A stretch of 52,695 nt of DNA from Intestinibacillus massiliensis (GTDB taxonomy: Bacteria > Bacillota > Clostridia > Oscillospirales > Butyricicoccaceae): NCBI GenBank assembly GCA_029267335.1, contig JAJUJC010000008.1, positions 1 to 52,695 of the forward strand, written 5' to 3'. Position 1 is the first letter of the stretch. Each line of letters begins with the position of its first letter. A model generated the notes under the pieces. The model was not told where the DNA came from. It ran no database searches and worked only from the letters and a program-made list of their open reading frames with translations. Below are positions 26,415 through 35,082 of the stretch, in pieces. Made by a program: the position numbers and the translations under genes.

Positions 26415-27752
26415 TTATCCTCCGGTCTGGCGCCCGCGCACGAGCGCGAGCAGGATGTCTTTGCGGTTGTCCTGCGGGTGTTCGAGCACATGCTCGAGTG
26501 CGCGGTCGAGCGCGCGCCCGATCTCGCTGCCGCGCAGACCGATCGCGAGCATGTCGTTGCCGTCGATCGCGAGCTGCCGCAGGGAAAAGCATTGCGCGCG
26601 GGCGAGGATGTCCTCGAGCAGGCGCGCGGTGCGGCACAAATCGGCAAGGTAGCGCGGGTTGGTTTCCTGCCCGACGCAGTCGCCCTTTTTGATGGCGAGC
26701 AGCGCGCGAAAGTGCGCTTCTCCGATGCGGGACAGGCGGCGGCGCACCGCTTTTTCGTCCTCACCCAGCGGGCGGTCGTGCTGCTCGACGAGCAGCAGCA
26801 GATCGTCGGCAAACGCGGTCGAAAGCCGTAGCCGCGACACAATGTGCATCGTCAGCTGCTTGCTCACCGCGGGATGACCGTAAAAATGGCCGACACCGCG
26901 CTCATCCACCGACTTGCACGCGGGCTTTCCGCAGTCGTGCAGCAGCATCGCCCAGCGCAGCAGCGGCTCGGCGGGCACCTGCTCGACCGCACGCACCGTG
27001 TGCTCCCACACATCGTAGCGGTGGTGGCGGTTTTGCTGCGGCAGATCATACATGGGCACAAGTTCGGGCAGCATACGCCCGAGCACCGTGCGGAAAGCGC
27101 GCAATGCATGCCCCGCGTACCGGCCGGTGAGCAGACGTGTCAGCTCGACCGCGATGCGTTCGGGTGCGATGCGGTCAAGCAGCGATGCCTGCCGCTCCAT
27201 TGCGGCGGCGGTCAGCGGCTCGACCGTGAAGCCGTGCTCGGCAGCAAGGCGCATGCCGCGCGCGATGCGCAGCGCGTCCTCGCGAAAGCGCGCGTCGGGG
27301 TCACCCACACAGCGCAGCACGCCCGCTTCCAGGTCGCGCTGCCCGCCGAACGGGTCATGCAACCCGCGCACGGGCGAATACGCCATCGCGCCAACCGTGA
27401 AATCGCGCCGCGCGAGATCATCCTCTACGCAGTCGACAAAGTGTACCTCGTCGGGGTGGCGGCCGTCGGTATACGCGCCTTCGACGCGGTAAGTCGTGAT
27501 CTCGATGTGCAGCCCATCGCGCACCGCGGTCACAGTGCCGTGCCGCAGACCGGTATCGCGCACGGAAAAATCCGCGCCCAGTGCCTGATGCACCTGCGCG
27601 GGGCGTGCGGCCGTGCACACATCCCAGTCGTGTGGGGTCAGCCCGCGCAGCCCGTCGCGCACGCAGCCGCCGACCACATAGGCGGGATACCCCGCCGACT
27701 CAAGCGCGGACAGCGCGGCGCGCACGGGTTCGGGCAATGCGAGCGTCGTCAT
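26415..27752 (-). CDS. cca: CCA-adding tRNA nucleotidyltransferase with HD domain
   Basis: 445 aa class II nucleotidyltransferase that adds or repairs the 3' CCA of tRNA. The head-domain motifs YVVGGCVRDGLRG and HDWDVCT carry the catalytic acids, RRDFTVGAMAY and RFREDALRIARGMRLA follow, and an HD domain is seen in the C-terminal half (LLHDCGKPACKS). Firmicute CCA enzymes with an HD domain usually act on both C and A addition. The start overlaps the DUF896 stop by 4 bp (ATGA), so the two are translationally coupled. Confidence 0.9.
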   Translation of the reverse strand: MTTLALPEPVRAALSALESAGYPAYVVGGCVRDGLRGLTPHDWDVCTAARPAQVHQALGADFSVRDTGLRHGTVTAVRDGLHIEITTYRVEGAYTDGRHPDEVHFVDCVEDDLARRDFTVGAMAYSPVRGLHDPFGGQRDLEAGVLRCVGDPDARFREDALRIARGMRLAAEHGFTVEPLTAAAMERQASLLDRIAPERIAVELTRLLTGRYAGHALRAFRTVLGRMLPELVPMYDLPQQNRHHRYDVWEHTVRAVEQVPAEPLLRWAMLLHDCGKPACKSVDERGVGHFYGHPAVSKQLTMHIVSRLRLSTAFADDLLLLVEQHDRPLGEDEKAVRRRLSRIGEAHFRALLAIKKGDCVGQETNPRYLADLCRTARLLEDILARAQCFSLRQLAIDGNDMLAIGLRGSEIGRALDRALEHVLEHPQDNRKDILLALVRGRQTGG

Positions 27753-27961
27753 ACGCCGTCCTTTCGCTGCCGCAGCTTGCTCGTCGTGCCATCGGGGTTG
27801 AGCACGGTTGCATTGTCGAGCTGGCTCTTGAGATTATTGCGCCACTGCGCGATATATTCGTCCCGCAGGGCCTTTTGCTCGGCCTGCTCGGCGGCGGTCA
27901 GCCCCTCCGTTTTGGATTTTTTCGCAAGGGTGTTGATGCGTTCGATCTTGTGCTGTTCCAT
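27749..27961 (-). CDS. DUF896-family (YnzC-like) small protein
   Basis: 70 aa, rich in Lys, Glu and Gln. The sequence around INTLAKKSKTEGLTAAEQ and LRDEYIAQWRNNLKSQLDN is the DUF896 signature; B. subtilis YnzC is a member of similar length with a helical-hairpin structure and no settled function. GGAGGA lies five bases before the ATG. It is first in the operon DUF896-cca-HD hydrolase, possibly with the MBL-fold gene. Confidence 0.9.
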   Translation of the reverse strand: MEQHKIERINTLAKKSKTEGLTAAEQAEQKALRDEYIAQWRNNLKSQLDNATVLNPDGTTSKLRQRKDGV

Positions 27962-28022
27962 TCTATTCCTCCTGCCCCGCAACGCGGAGCGTATCTGCGC
28001 AAAATAACTTTTGAATATCTTT

Positions 28023-28051
28023 ATTATATCAGCCCTGCCGCATACGGGCAA
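28023..28051 (-). promoter_or_regulatory. Promoter of the DUF896-cca operon
   Basis: On the minus strand TTGCCC (28051-28046), 17 bases, TATAAT (28028-28023). Confidence 0.72.
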
Positions 28052-28059
28052 GGTTTTGC

Positions 28060-28087
28060 TTGACTTGAAAACCGCCTATGATACAAT
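28060..28087 (+). promoter_or_regulatory. Promoter of metY
   Basis: TTGACT (28060-28065), 16 bases, TACAAT (28082-28087). It is back-to-back with the DUF896-cca promoter, with eight bases between the two -35 elements. Confidence 0.72.
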
Positions 28088-28127
28088 AAATATGGTCAAA
28101 AATTTTTAAAAAAATCGGAGGACTTCC

Positions 28128-29396
28128 ATGAAAATCGAGACACAATGCCTGCACGAAGGCTACGAGCCGGGTAACGGCGGTGCGCGTGCGCTGCCGATCT
28201 ACCAGTCCACCACCTTCACGTTCGATTCGACCGCGCACGTCGGCGATCTGTTCGACCTGTCCGCAGCCGGTCATTTTTATACCCGTCTTTCGAACCCCAC
28301 GGTGGACGCGGTCGAGCGCAAGATCGCCGCGCTTGAGGGCGGCGTGGGCGCGCTTTGCACCTCTTCCGGGCAGGCCGCGACCATGCTCGCCATTCTGAAC
28401 ATATTGGGTTCGGGCGACCACATCGTGTCCGCGGCTTCGATCTACGGCGGCAGCCTGAACCTGCTCGCGGTAACGTTCAAGAAACTTGGCATCGACGTCA
28501 CTTTCGTCGACACGAACGCGTCCGACGAGGAGCTCGAGCGCGCGTTCCGCCCGAACACGCGCTGCGTCTTTGGCGAGACCATCGCAAACCCCGCGCTCAC
28601 CGTGTTCGACATCGAGCGCTTTGCCACGCTTGCGCACCGCCACAACGTACCGCTCATCGTGGATAACACCTTCGCAACGCCCGTGCTGTGCCGCCCGTTC
28701 GAGTGGGGAGCAGACATCGTTGTGCACTCCACGACCAAGTATATGGAGGGTCACGCGGTACAGATGGGTGGCGTAATCGTCGATTCCGGCAAGTTCGACT
28801 GGGCGCAGGGCGGCTTTGCCGGCCTGACCGAGCCGGATGACAGCTATCACGGTCTGGTCTATACCGAAGCGTTCGGTGCAGCCGCATACATCACCAAGGC
28901 GCGTGTGCAGCTCATGCGCGACATGGGCACCTGCCAGACCCCGATGGGCGCGTTCCTGCTCGATCTCGGCCTGCAGACCCTGCCGCTGCGCATCCGTCAG
29001 CACGCGGCGAACGCGCTCGCGGTCGCATCCGCGCTCGAAGCGAGCGATAAGGTCGAGTTCGTCACCTATCCGGGTCTTGAAAGCAGCCCTTACCACGCGC
29101 TTGCGCAAAAATATCTCGCACAGGGCGCGGCATCGGGCGTCATTTCGTTCTCGCTCAAGGGCGGCCGTCCGGCGGCGGAAAAATTCATTGATGCGCTGGG
29201 TCTCGTTTCGCTTGAGGTGCACGTTGCAGACATTCACTCGTGCGCGCTCCATCCCGCGTCCTCGACCCACCGCCAGCTCACCGACGAGCAGCTCGTCGCG
29301 GCGGGCATCACACCCGGTCTTATCCGTCTGTCCTGCGGTCTGGAAAATGTCGAGGATATTCTCGCAGACGTGCAGCAGGCGCTCGCCCAGGTGTGA
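28128..29396 (+). CDS. metY: O-acetylhomoserine sulfhydrylase (MetY-type PLP enzyme)
   Basis: 422 aa enzyme of the Cys/Met-metabolism PLP family that makes homocysteine from O-acetylhomoserine and sulfide. MetY-type features are the length above 410 aa and an N-terminal ETQCLHEGYEP with IYQSTTF. The PLP lysine is in HSTTKYMEGH, the cofactor-binding segment is SSGQAATML, and the C-terminal CALHPASSTH and RLSCGLEN are conserved. Methionine gamma-lyase and cystathionine gamma-synthase are related but usually shorter (about 380-400 aa). I see no SAM riboswitch or T-box in the short leader. GGAGG precedes the ATG. Confidence 0.9.
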   Translation: MKIETQCLHEGYEPGNGGARALPIYQSTTFTFDSTAHVGDLFDLSAAGHFYTRLSNPTVDAVERKIAALEGGVGALCTSSGQAATMLAILNILGSGDHIVSAASIYGGSLNLLAVTFKKLGIDVTFVDTNASDEELERAFRPNTRCVFGETIANPALTVFDIERFATLAHRHNVPLIVDNTFATPVLCRPFEWGADIVVHSTTKYMEGHAVQMGGVIVDSGKFDWAQGGFAGLTEPDDSYHGLVYTEAFGAAAYITKARVQLMRDMGTCQTPMGAFLLDLGLQTLPLRIRQHAANALAVASALEASDKVEFVTYPGLESSPYHALAQKYLAQGAASGVISFSLKGGRPAAEKFIDALGLVSLEVHVADIHSCALHPASSTHRQLTDEQLVAAGITPGLIRLSCGLENVEDILADVQQALAQV

Positions 29397-29399
29397 GCC

Positions 29400-29867
29400 A
29401 TGGTTATTCGTAAGTTCACGCGCGCAGACGAGGACACCTATCTCGCCCTTGCCGCTGCGTTTTATCAGGACGGCGACGCGGTCGATCATGTCGTGCCCGC
29501 GCACCACGCGCAGCGCACCTTTGCCGCGCTCATGGAGGGCACGCCCTACGCCGACGCGCTGCTCGCGGAGGATGAGGACGGCACGCCGCTCGGCTTTGTG
29601 CTGCTCGCGCTGACATGGTCGAACGAGGCGGGCGGTCTGACCGTGTGGATCGAGGAGCTTTTCGTGCATGACCGCGCGCGCGGACGCGGCGTGGGACGCG
29701 CGCTCATGGATGCAGTGCGTGCCGCGTATCCGGAAGCGGCGCGTTTCCGACTCGAGGTCACGGCAGACAACGTGCGCGCGACGCGCATGTATCGCGCACG
29801 CGGTTATGTACCGCTCGCCTACGACCAGATGATCCTCGATTTTCCACCCCCGAAGCCGCAGGAGTGA
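29400..29867 (+). CDS. GNAT-family N-acetyltransferase
   Basis: 155 aa. The acetyl-CoA loop is visible as VHDRARGRGVGRALMDAV (R-x-x-G-x-G), followed by the typical N-x-x-A-x-x-x-Y helix (NVRATRMYRARGY). The substrate is unknown. RimI usually adjoins tsaB, but this sequence has a different N-terminus and lies before tsaE, so I do not call it RimI. It starts 3 bp after the metY stop, and its stop region contains the ribosome site of tsaE. Confidence 0.85.
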   Translation: MVIRKFTRADEDTYLALAAAFYQDGDAVDHVVPAHHAQRTFAALMEGTPYADALLAEDEDGTPLGFVLLALTWSNEAGGLTVWIEELFVHDRARGRGVGRALMDAVRAAYPEAARFRLEVTADNVRATRMYRARGYVPLAYDQMILDFPPPKPQE

Positions 29868-29872
29868 CGCGT

Positions 29873-30298
29873 ATGCAATATCATTCAAACAGCACAGAGG
29901 ACACCGAACGCATCGCCGCAGACTGGGCCCGCACGCTTGCGCCCGGCGATGTGGTCACGCTCGATGGCGACCTCGGCGCGGGCAAGACCGCCTTTGCGCG
30001 CGGGGTACTGCGCGGGCTGGGCTACGAGGGTCGCGTGACCAGCCCGACCTTTGCCATTGCAAACGAGTACGACGCGCCCGGCGGCGCGGTCGTGCACTTC
30101 GATATGTACCGCATTCTGGACGCGGAAGCGCTGTGGGAGCTGGGCTTTGACGATTACCTCGACGGCGAGCGCATCCTACTCATCGAGTGGAGCGCCAATA
30201 TCGCGGACGCATTGCCTGCGCACTATAAGACCGTCGCCATTTCGTACGGGGACGCGCCCGATACGCGCGTCATCACCATCGGGGAGGAAAAAGCATGA
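29873..30298 (+). CDS. tsaE: TsaE, tRNA t6A synthesis ATPase
   Basis: 141 aa P-loop protein that drives the TsaBDE cycle of N6-threonylcarbamoyl-adenosine formation at A37 of ANN-decoding tRNAs. Walker A is GDLGAGKTAF, and the family segments VTSPTFAIANEY and FDMYRI follow. I chose the ATG at 29873, eight bases after GGAG, over the GTG at 29864. It overlaps tsaB by 4 bp. Confidence 0.93.
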   Translation: MQYHSNSTEDTERIAADWARTLAPGDVVTLDGDLGAGKTAFARGVLRGLGYEGRVTSPTFAIANEYDAPGGAVVHFDMYRILDAEALWELGFDDYLDGERILLIEWSANIADALPAHYKTVAISYGDAPDTRVITIGEEKA

Positions 30299-31002
30299 AA
30301 ATCCTTGCTGTAGAATCGTCTGCGGTGTCCGTGTCGGTCTGCCTGACAGACGGCGAACGACTGCTTGCGCAGGACTTCCAGAACTGCGGGCTGACCCATT
30401 CACGCACGCTGCTCCCCATGATCGAGCATGTGCTCTCCGGCTGCGGGCTGACCCCGCACGAGGTCGACGGCTTCGCGGTCGCGGGCGGCCCGGGTTCGTT
30501 CACGGGCATCCGCATCGGCGTGGCAACCGTCAAGGGGCTTGCGCTCGCAGCGGACAAGCCGTGCGCCGCCGTATCGACGCTCGAGGCAATGGCATGGGGC
30601 CTGCTCGGACTGACGGGCGAGGTGTCGTGCGTCATGGACGCGCGCGCGGGGCAGGTCTATCATGCGCAGTTTGCGCTGACCGCGGAGGGACCGCGCCGCC
30701 TGTGTGAAGACCGCGCGGTGAAACTCGAGGTGCTCGCCCAAGAAATCGGTCAAAAACCGCAAATTCTGGTTGGAGACGGCGCAAATTTGTGCTATACTAA
30801 ATTAAAAGAATGCTGCCCGCGACTGTGTCTCGCGCCACCGCAACTCGTCTACCCCACGGCTTGGGGTGTCGCGTGCGCGGCGCGAGCTGTTTTAACGTCC
30901 GGACAGGGCGTCCCCGCGTCTGCGCTGCGCGAGCAGTATCTGCGTGCACCGCAGGCGGAACGTGAACGGGCGCAAAAACTCGCGCAAATCACAAAAAACT
31001 AA
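30295..31002 (+). CDS. tsaB: TsaB, tRNA t6A synthesis subunit
   Basis: 235 aa ASKHA-fold protein that dimerises with TsaD. The start MKILAVESSAVSVSVCL and the segment AGGPGSFTGIRIGVATVKGLA are the TsaB signature. The overlap with tsaE (ATGA) indicates coupling. tsaD is not in the window. Confidence 0.94.
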   Translation: MKILAVESSAVSVSVCLTDGERLLAQDFQNCGLTHSRTLLPMIEHVLSGCGLTPHEVDGFAVAGGPGSFTGIRIGVATVKGLALAADKPCAAVSTLEAMAWGLLGLTGEVSCVMDARAGQVYHAQFALTAEGPRRLCEDRAVKLEVLAQEIGQKPQILVGDGANLCYTKLKECCPRLCLAPPQLVYPTAWGVACAARAVLTSGQGVPASALREQYLRAPQAERERAQKLAQITKN

Positions 31003-31025
31003 ACTTTTCGGGAGGGAATCCTATC

Positions 31026-31475
31026 ATGACTATTGCAATTGGCAACGACCACGCGGGCTATGCGCTCAAAGTAAAACTGGTGGAAATGCTCGAGGCAAAG
31101 GGCTACGAATTCACGGACTACGGCTGCTACTCCGCCGAACGCTACGACTATCCGGACGCGGCAGAGGCAGTCGCAAACGCGATCGTCGAGGGCAAGCACG
31201 AGCGCGGCATCCTGATCTGCGGCTCGGGCATTGGCATCTCGATCGCTGCAAATAAGGTCCCCGGCATCCGCGCGGCGGCATGCCAGACCCACTTTGCTGC
31301 AAAGTACTGCCGTCTGCACAACGATGCGAACATCCTGTGCCTGGGTGAGCGCATCACCGGCCCCGGCGCTGCCGCCGAGATGGTCGAGGTCTGGCTGAAC
31401 GGCGAGCTCGAAGGCGGTCGTCACCTTGGCCGCATCGAAAAGATCACCGAGATCGAGCATAAGCATTCCAAGTAA
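31026..31475 (+). CDS. rpiB: Ribose-5-phosphate isomerase B
   Basis: 149 aa RpiB/LacAB-family sugar-phosphate isomerase linking ribose-5-P and ribulose-5-P. Signatures are MTIAIGNDHAGYALK, the catalytic-loop CGSGIGISIAANKVPGIRAA with its Cys, and RLHNDANILCLGERITG. A good ribosome site (GGGAGG) lies upstream. It is followed by upp, a common pairing with glyA in Clostridia, though glyA is absent here. Confidence 0.95.
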   Translation: MTIAIGNDHAGYALKVKLVEMLEAKGYEFTDYGCYSAERYDYPDAAEAVANAIVEGKHERGILICGSGIGISIAANKVPGIRAAACQTHFAAKYCRLHNDANILCLGERITGPGAAAEMVEVWLNGELEGGRHLGRIEKITEIEHKHSK

Positions 31476-31511
31476 AAAAATTACTGCGATATAAGACAAA
31501 GGAGAACATGT

Positions 31512-32141
31512 ATGGCTGAAGTTCATATTATGGATCACCCGCTGATCCAGCATAAGCTCACCCTGATGCGCGACAAGACGACGGGCGTGAAGGAATTCCG
31601 CGAGGCGGTCAGCGAGATCGCCACCCTGATGTGCTATGAGGCGACCCGTGACCTGCCGCTCAAGGAGATCACGATCGAAACGCCGGTCGCAGAAGCAAAG
31701 GTCAATGTCATTTCGGGCAAGAAAATGGCGATCGTGCCGATCCTGCGCGCAGGTCTCGGCATGGTTGACGGCATGCTGAGCCTGATCCCCGCCGCAAAGG
31801 TCGGTCACATCGGTCTGTACCGTGACCCCGAGACCCTTCAGCCGGTCGAATACTACTGCAAGCTGCCGAGCGACATCTCCGAGCGCGACGTAATCGTCGT
31901 CGACCCCATGCTCGCGACTGGCGGCAGCGCGACCGCCGCGATCCAGTTCCTCAAGAACTACGGCGTCAAGCACATCAAGCTCATGAACATCATCGCGGCG
32001 CCGCAGGGCGTCGAGACCGTCCGCAAGGATCATCCGGACGTCGAGATCTTCGTTGCGGCTGTCGATGAGAAGCTCAATGAGCACGGCTACATCGTCCCCG
32101 GTCTGGGCGATGCGGGAGACCGTATCTTCGGCACAAAGTAA
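31512..32141 (+). CDS. upp: Uracil phosphoribosyltransferase
   Basis: 209 aa type I PRTase that converts uracil and PRPP to UMP. The PRPP loop is [12 protein letters not shown], and [15 protein letters not shown] and the C-terminal [11 protein letters not shown] are diagnostic. It is the last gene before a strong terminator, so metY to upp may be one transcript. Confidence 0.96.
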   Translation: MAEVHIMDHPLIQHKLTLMRDKTTGVKEFREAVSEIATLMCYEATRDLPLKEITIETPVAEAKVNVISGKKMAIVPILRAGLGMVDGMLSLIPAAKVGHIGLYRDPETLQPVEYYCKLPSDISERDVIVVDPMLATGGSATAAIQFLKNYGVKHIKLMNIIAAPQGVETVRKDHPDVEIFVAAVDEKLNEHGYIVPGLGDAGDRIFGTK

Positions 32142-32155
32142 GCACCATAACGCAC

Positions 32156-32192
32156 AAAACCCCTTTGCCTTTTGGCAAAGGGGTTTGTTTTT
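32156..32192 (+). terminator. Terminator of upp
   Basis: AAACCCCTTTGCC pairs with GGCAAAGGGGTTT, followed by GTTTTTG. The next gene's ribosome site starts directly after it. Confidence 0.9.
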
Positions 32193-32204
32193 GGGAGGAC
32201 ACGC

Positions 32205-33149
32205 ATGCAAAATCCATTTCCCTTTTCGCAGGATAACAAACGATATCACACCTACGCCTACGCGCTGCGGCAGCGCTATGGGACTCGGGTCGCGCGCGTG
32301 CCGCTTGACGGCGGGTTCACCTGCCCCAATCGCGACGGCACAAAGGGCGTGGGCGGGTGCACGTTCTGCTCGGGCAGCGGCAGCGGCGATCAGATCGCGG
32401 CGGGCGACCTGCGCGCGCAGTATGACCGCTATCGCGAAAAACTCGCGGGAAAATGGCAGAACACCAAGTGTCTGCCGTATTTCCAGTCATTTTCCTGCAC
32501 CTATGCGCCGGTCGAGCACCTGCGCACGCTCTATGAACGCGCGCTCGCGCTGCCCGATGCGGTCGGTCTGGTCGTCGCGACGCGCGGAGACTGTGTAACT
32601 GCGGAAAACGCCGCACTGCTCGGCGCGCTGGCACGACGCACGGACATTACGGTCGAGCTTGGGCTGCAAACCGCGTCCGACGAGACCGCCGCACGCATCG
32701 GACGCGCAGAGACCCGCGCGGAGTTCGTGCACGGTGTGCGGCTGCTGCGCGCACAGGGCGTGCCCGTGTGGGTGCACCTGATGAACGGTCTGCCGGGCGA
32801 GGATACGCTGAGCATGCTCAGCTCTGCGCGTTTCGTCGCGGGACTGGATGTGCAGGGCGTTAAGCTGCATGCGCTCCATGTGCTGCGCGGCACACCGCTC
32901 GCGGCGGATTGGCGTGCGGGCAAGCTGAGCATGCTCAGTTTGGACGACTATGTGCGCGTCGTATGCGATCAGCTCGAAGTCCTGCCGCCCGAGGTCGTTA
33001 TTGGACGGCTGACCGGCGACGGCGCGGCGGACGCGCTGCTCGCACCGGACTGGAGCCGCAGCAAGCGTGCGGTGCTCGCGGCGATCGACAAGGAACTTGT
33101 GCGCCGCGACTCATGGCAGGGCAAATACTGCACGCGTGCGTACGGATGA
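32205..33149 (+). CDS. Radical SAM protein, TIGR01212/YhcC type
   Basis: 314 aa. The family signature is the N-terminal RVPLDGGFTCPNRDGTKGVGGCTFCS, in which C-x8-C-x2-C type spacing holds the 4Fe-4S cluster, plus GLQTASDETA and a conserved HLMNGLPGED. E. coli YhcC belongs here; the reaction is not established. The ATG at 32205 follows GGGAGGAC and leaves only 12 bp after the upp terminator. It is convergent with the MATE gene, with a 14-bp gap and no clear terminator. Confidence 0.85.
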   Translation: MQNPFPFSQDNKRYHTYAYALRQRYGTRVARVPLDGGFTCPNRDGTKGVGGCTFCSGSGSGDQIAAGDLRAQYDRYREKLAGKWQNTKCLPYFQSFSCTYAPVEHLRTLYERALALPDAVGLVVATRGDCVTAENAALLGALARRTDITVELGLQTASDETAARIGRAETRAEFVHGVRLLRAQGVPVWVHLMNGLPGEDTLSMLSSARFVAGLDVQGVKLHALHVLRGTPLAADWRAGKLSMLSLDDYVRVVCDQLEVLPPEVVIGRLTGDGAADALLAPDWSRSKRAVLAAIDKELVRRDSWQGKYCTRAYG

Positions 33150-33163
33150 GACTGCGTGCCCCG

Positions 33164-34567
33164 TCAGCCCGCCGCAGGCGGCACATCGCGCGCGATGCGC
33201 GCACCTTCCTCGCCACGGGAAAGCAGCCGCATTTCGCGCACGACCATGCCCATTGCGAGCGCGAATGCGGCAGTGTCTGCGATCGGCCCCGCAAACATGA
33301 CCGCGTCGATGCCGCCGAACCAACGGGGCAGCAGTGCGAGCAGCGGCAGCAGGAAAAAGGTCTGTCGGGTGAGGGCGAGCAGCGCGCCGCGCGTCGCCTT
33401 ACCGATGGACGAGAAAAAATTTGAGGTCACAGGCTGCACGCCGTTTAAAAACGTACAGAACATGTAGATACGAAAAAAACGCTCGGCAAACAGGTAGTAT
33501 TGCTCACTCCCGTCGCCAAAAATGCTGATAATGTGGCGCGGAAAGAGCTGAAAGCATATAAACGCGACGACCGAAACGACGGTCGCAGCGGTCACGGCGC
33601 AGCGATAGGTCTGGCGCACGCGCGCATACTGCCGCGCACCGTAGTTGAAGCCTGCAATGGGCTGAATCGCCTGCGCGATCCCGATGACAAATGCCATGCA
33701 CAGCATGTTGACCTTGATAATGATGCCCGCGCACGCGAGCGGGATCTCCGCGCCGTAGACCGAGCGCGCGCCGAAATAGGTCAGCGTGTTGTTGAGCACG
33801 ATCTGCACCGCCATCATCGCAAGCTGGTTGACGCAGCCCGCCATACCGAGCGACGCAATCGTACCAAGCAGCGACAGCCGCGGACGCAGATCGTCGCGTG
33901 TGAGCCGCACCGAGCGAAAGCGCGCGGCATAGCGCAGCGCAAGCGCGCCCGACGCGACCTGTCCGATGACGGTCGCGAGTGCCGCGCCCTCCATGCCCCA
34001 GTGAAAGCCGAAGATGAACAGCGGATCGAGCACGGTGTTGAGGATCGCACCCGTCAGCATGCATGCCATCGAATAGCGCGGGCTGCCGTCTGCGCGGATG
34101 AGGCTCGACATGCCGGTCGACAGCACAACGAACGGAAAGCCGAGTGCGGTGATGCGCGTGTACGCGGCGGCATAGGGCAGCAGGGTCGCCGTCGCACCGA
34201 ACGCGCGCAGCATGGGCGTCAGGAACAGCTCCGCCGCGAGCGCGATGACCAATCCGCCGAGCAGCATAAGCGTACAGGCGCAGCCCGCCGCGCGTGCGGC
34301 TTCCTCCCGCTTGCCTGCGCCTAGCGACAAGCTGAAGTGTGCCGCGCCGCCGATGCCGAGCAGCAGCGCGACCGCGATGCACACCGTCGACAGCGGAAAC
34401 GCGACGTTGGTCGCAGCGTTCCCCGCGAGCCCCACGCCCTGTCCGATAAAAATCTGGTCGACAATGTTATACAGCGAGGACACAAGCATCGCAATGACGC
34501 TCGGAATGGCGAAATCACGCAATAAAAGCGGCACGGGGCGCGTGGCGAGGGGATTCACGGGCGGCAT
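33164..34567 (-). CDS. MATE-family efflux transporter
   Basis: 467 aa membrane protein with twelve predicted helices, the normal MATE size. The start LLLRDFAIPSVIAMLVSSLYNIVD and the repeat in the second half (PIAGFNYGA) are typical of the MepA/NorM-like MATE class that exports drugs or metabolites with Na+ or H+. AAGGAGA lies before the ATG. It is downstream of mscL, but a terminator separates them. Confidence 0.9.
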   Translation of the reverse strand: MPPVNPLATRPVPLLLRDFAIPSVIAMLVSSLYNIVDQIFIGQGVGLAGNAATNVAFPLSTVCIAVALLLGIGGAAHFSLSLGAGKREEAARAAGCACTLMLLGGLVIALAAELFLTPMLRAFGATATLLPYAAAYTRITALGFPFVVLSTGMSSLIRADGSPRYSMACMLTGAILNTVLDPLFIFGFHWGMEGAALATVIGQVASGALALRYAARFRSVRLTRDDLRPRLSLLGTIASLGMAGCVNQLAMMAVQIVLNNTLTYFGARSVYGAEIPLACAGIIIKVNMLCMAFVIGIAQAIQPIAGFNYGARQYARVRQTYRCAVTAATVVSVVAFICFQLFPRHIISIFGDGSEQYYLFAERFFRIYMFCTFLNGVQPVTSNFFSSIGKATRGALLALTRQTFFLLPLLALLPRWFGGIDAVMFAGPIADTAAFALAMGMVVREMRLLSRGEEGARIARDVPPAAG

Positions 34568-34582
34568 AAGCTTCTCCTTCCT

Positions 34583-34613
34583 GCAAAAATGCCGCGCGAT
34601 CAGCGCGGCATTT
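34583..34613 (-). terminator. Terminator of mscL
   Basis: AAATGCCGCGC pairs with GCGCGGCATTT over a five-base loop; the minus-strand 3' side ends in TTTTTGC. Confidence 0.85.
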
Positions 34614-34620
34614 CTTTCAT

Positions 34621-35049
34621 TTATTCCTGGTCCGGTGCATTTTCCGCAAGCAGCGAGGTGCAGTGCGGGCAGCGGGTCGCATCGAGTGCGATCTCAGTGC
34701 GGCAGAACGGGCAGACCTTTGTCGTCGGTGCGGCCGCTTCCCCGGTCTTTTTGCCGAGCGACGCAAGCCGGTTCATCGCCTTGACGAGCAGGAACACGAT
34801 GAGCGCCATGATGACAAAATTGATGACCGACGTGATAAAGGCGCCGTATTTGATGGATGCCTTGCCAATCGTCAGCGCGTATTCGTCAAAATTCACGCCG
34901 CCGAACAGACCGAGAATGGGGTTGATGATGTTATCGGTCAGCGATTTCACGATGCCCTGAAACGCGCCGCCGATCAGCACACCGACTGCCAGATCCATCA
35001 CGTTGCCGCGCAGCGCGAAGGTCTTGAACTCCTGTACAAACTTGTGCAT
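34621..35049 (-). CDS. mscL: Large-conductance mechanosensitive channel with C-terminal zinc ribbon
   Basis: 142 aa. Residues 1-100 are a standard Msc[25 protein letters not shown] forms the pore helix and a second helix ([18 protein letters not shown]) follows. The last 40 residues replace the usual bundle with a CPFC-x9-CPHC zinc ribbon. MscL opens under membrane tension to release solutes. The ribbon may act in assembly or redox/metal sensing (inference). AGGAGT precedes the ATG. Confidence 0.92.
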   Translation of the reverse strand: MHKFVQEFKTFALRGNVMDLAVGVLIGGAFQGIVKSLTDNIINPILGLFGGVNFDEYALTIGKASIKYGAFITSVINFVIMALIVFLLVKAMNRLASLGKKTGEAAAPTTKVCPFCRTEIALDATRCPHCTSLLAENAPDQE

Positions 35050-35082
35050 AAAATCACTCCTATATGTAATTATTTGAATGCT

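Noticed and set aside
26409-26637. Longer N-terminus for the HD hydrolase
   Set aside because: The extension is antisense-like Arg-rich sequence inside cca; the ATG at 26409 has a proper ribosome site.
28029-29888. 619-codon minus-strand ORF opposite metY and the GNAT gene
   Set aside because: It is the antisense shadow of metY and its neighbours, rich in Arg/His/Asp from reversed codons, with no ribosome site or recognisable domain.
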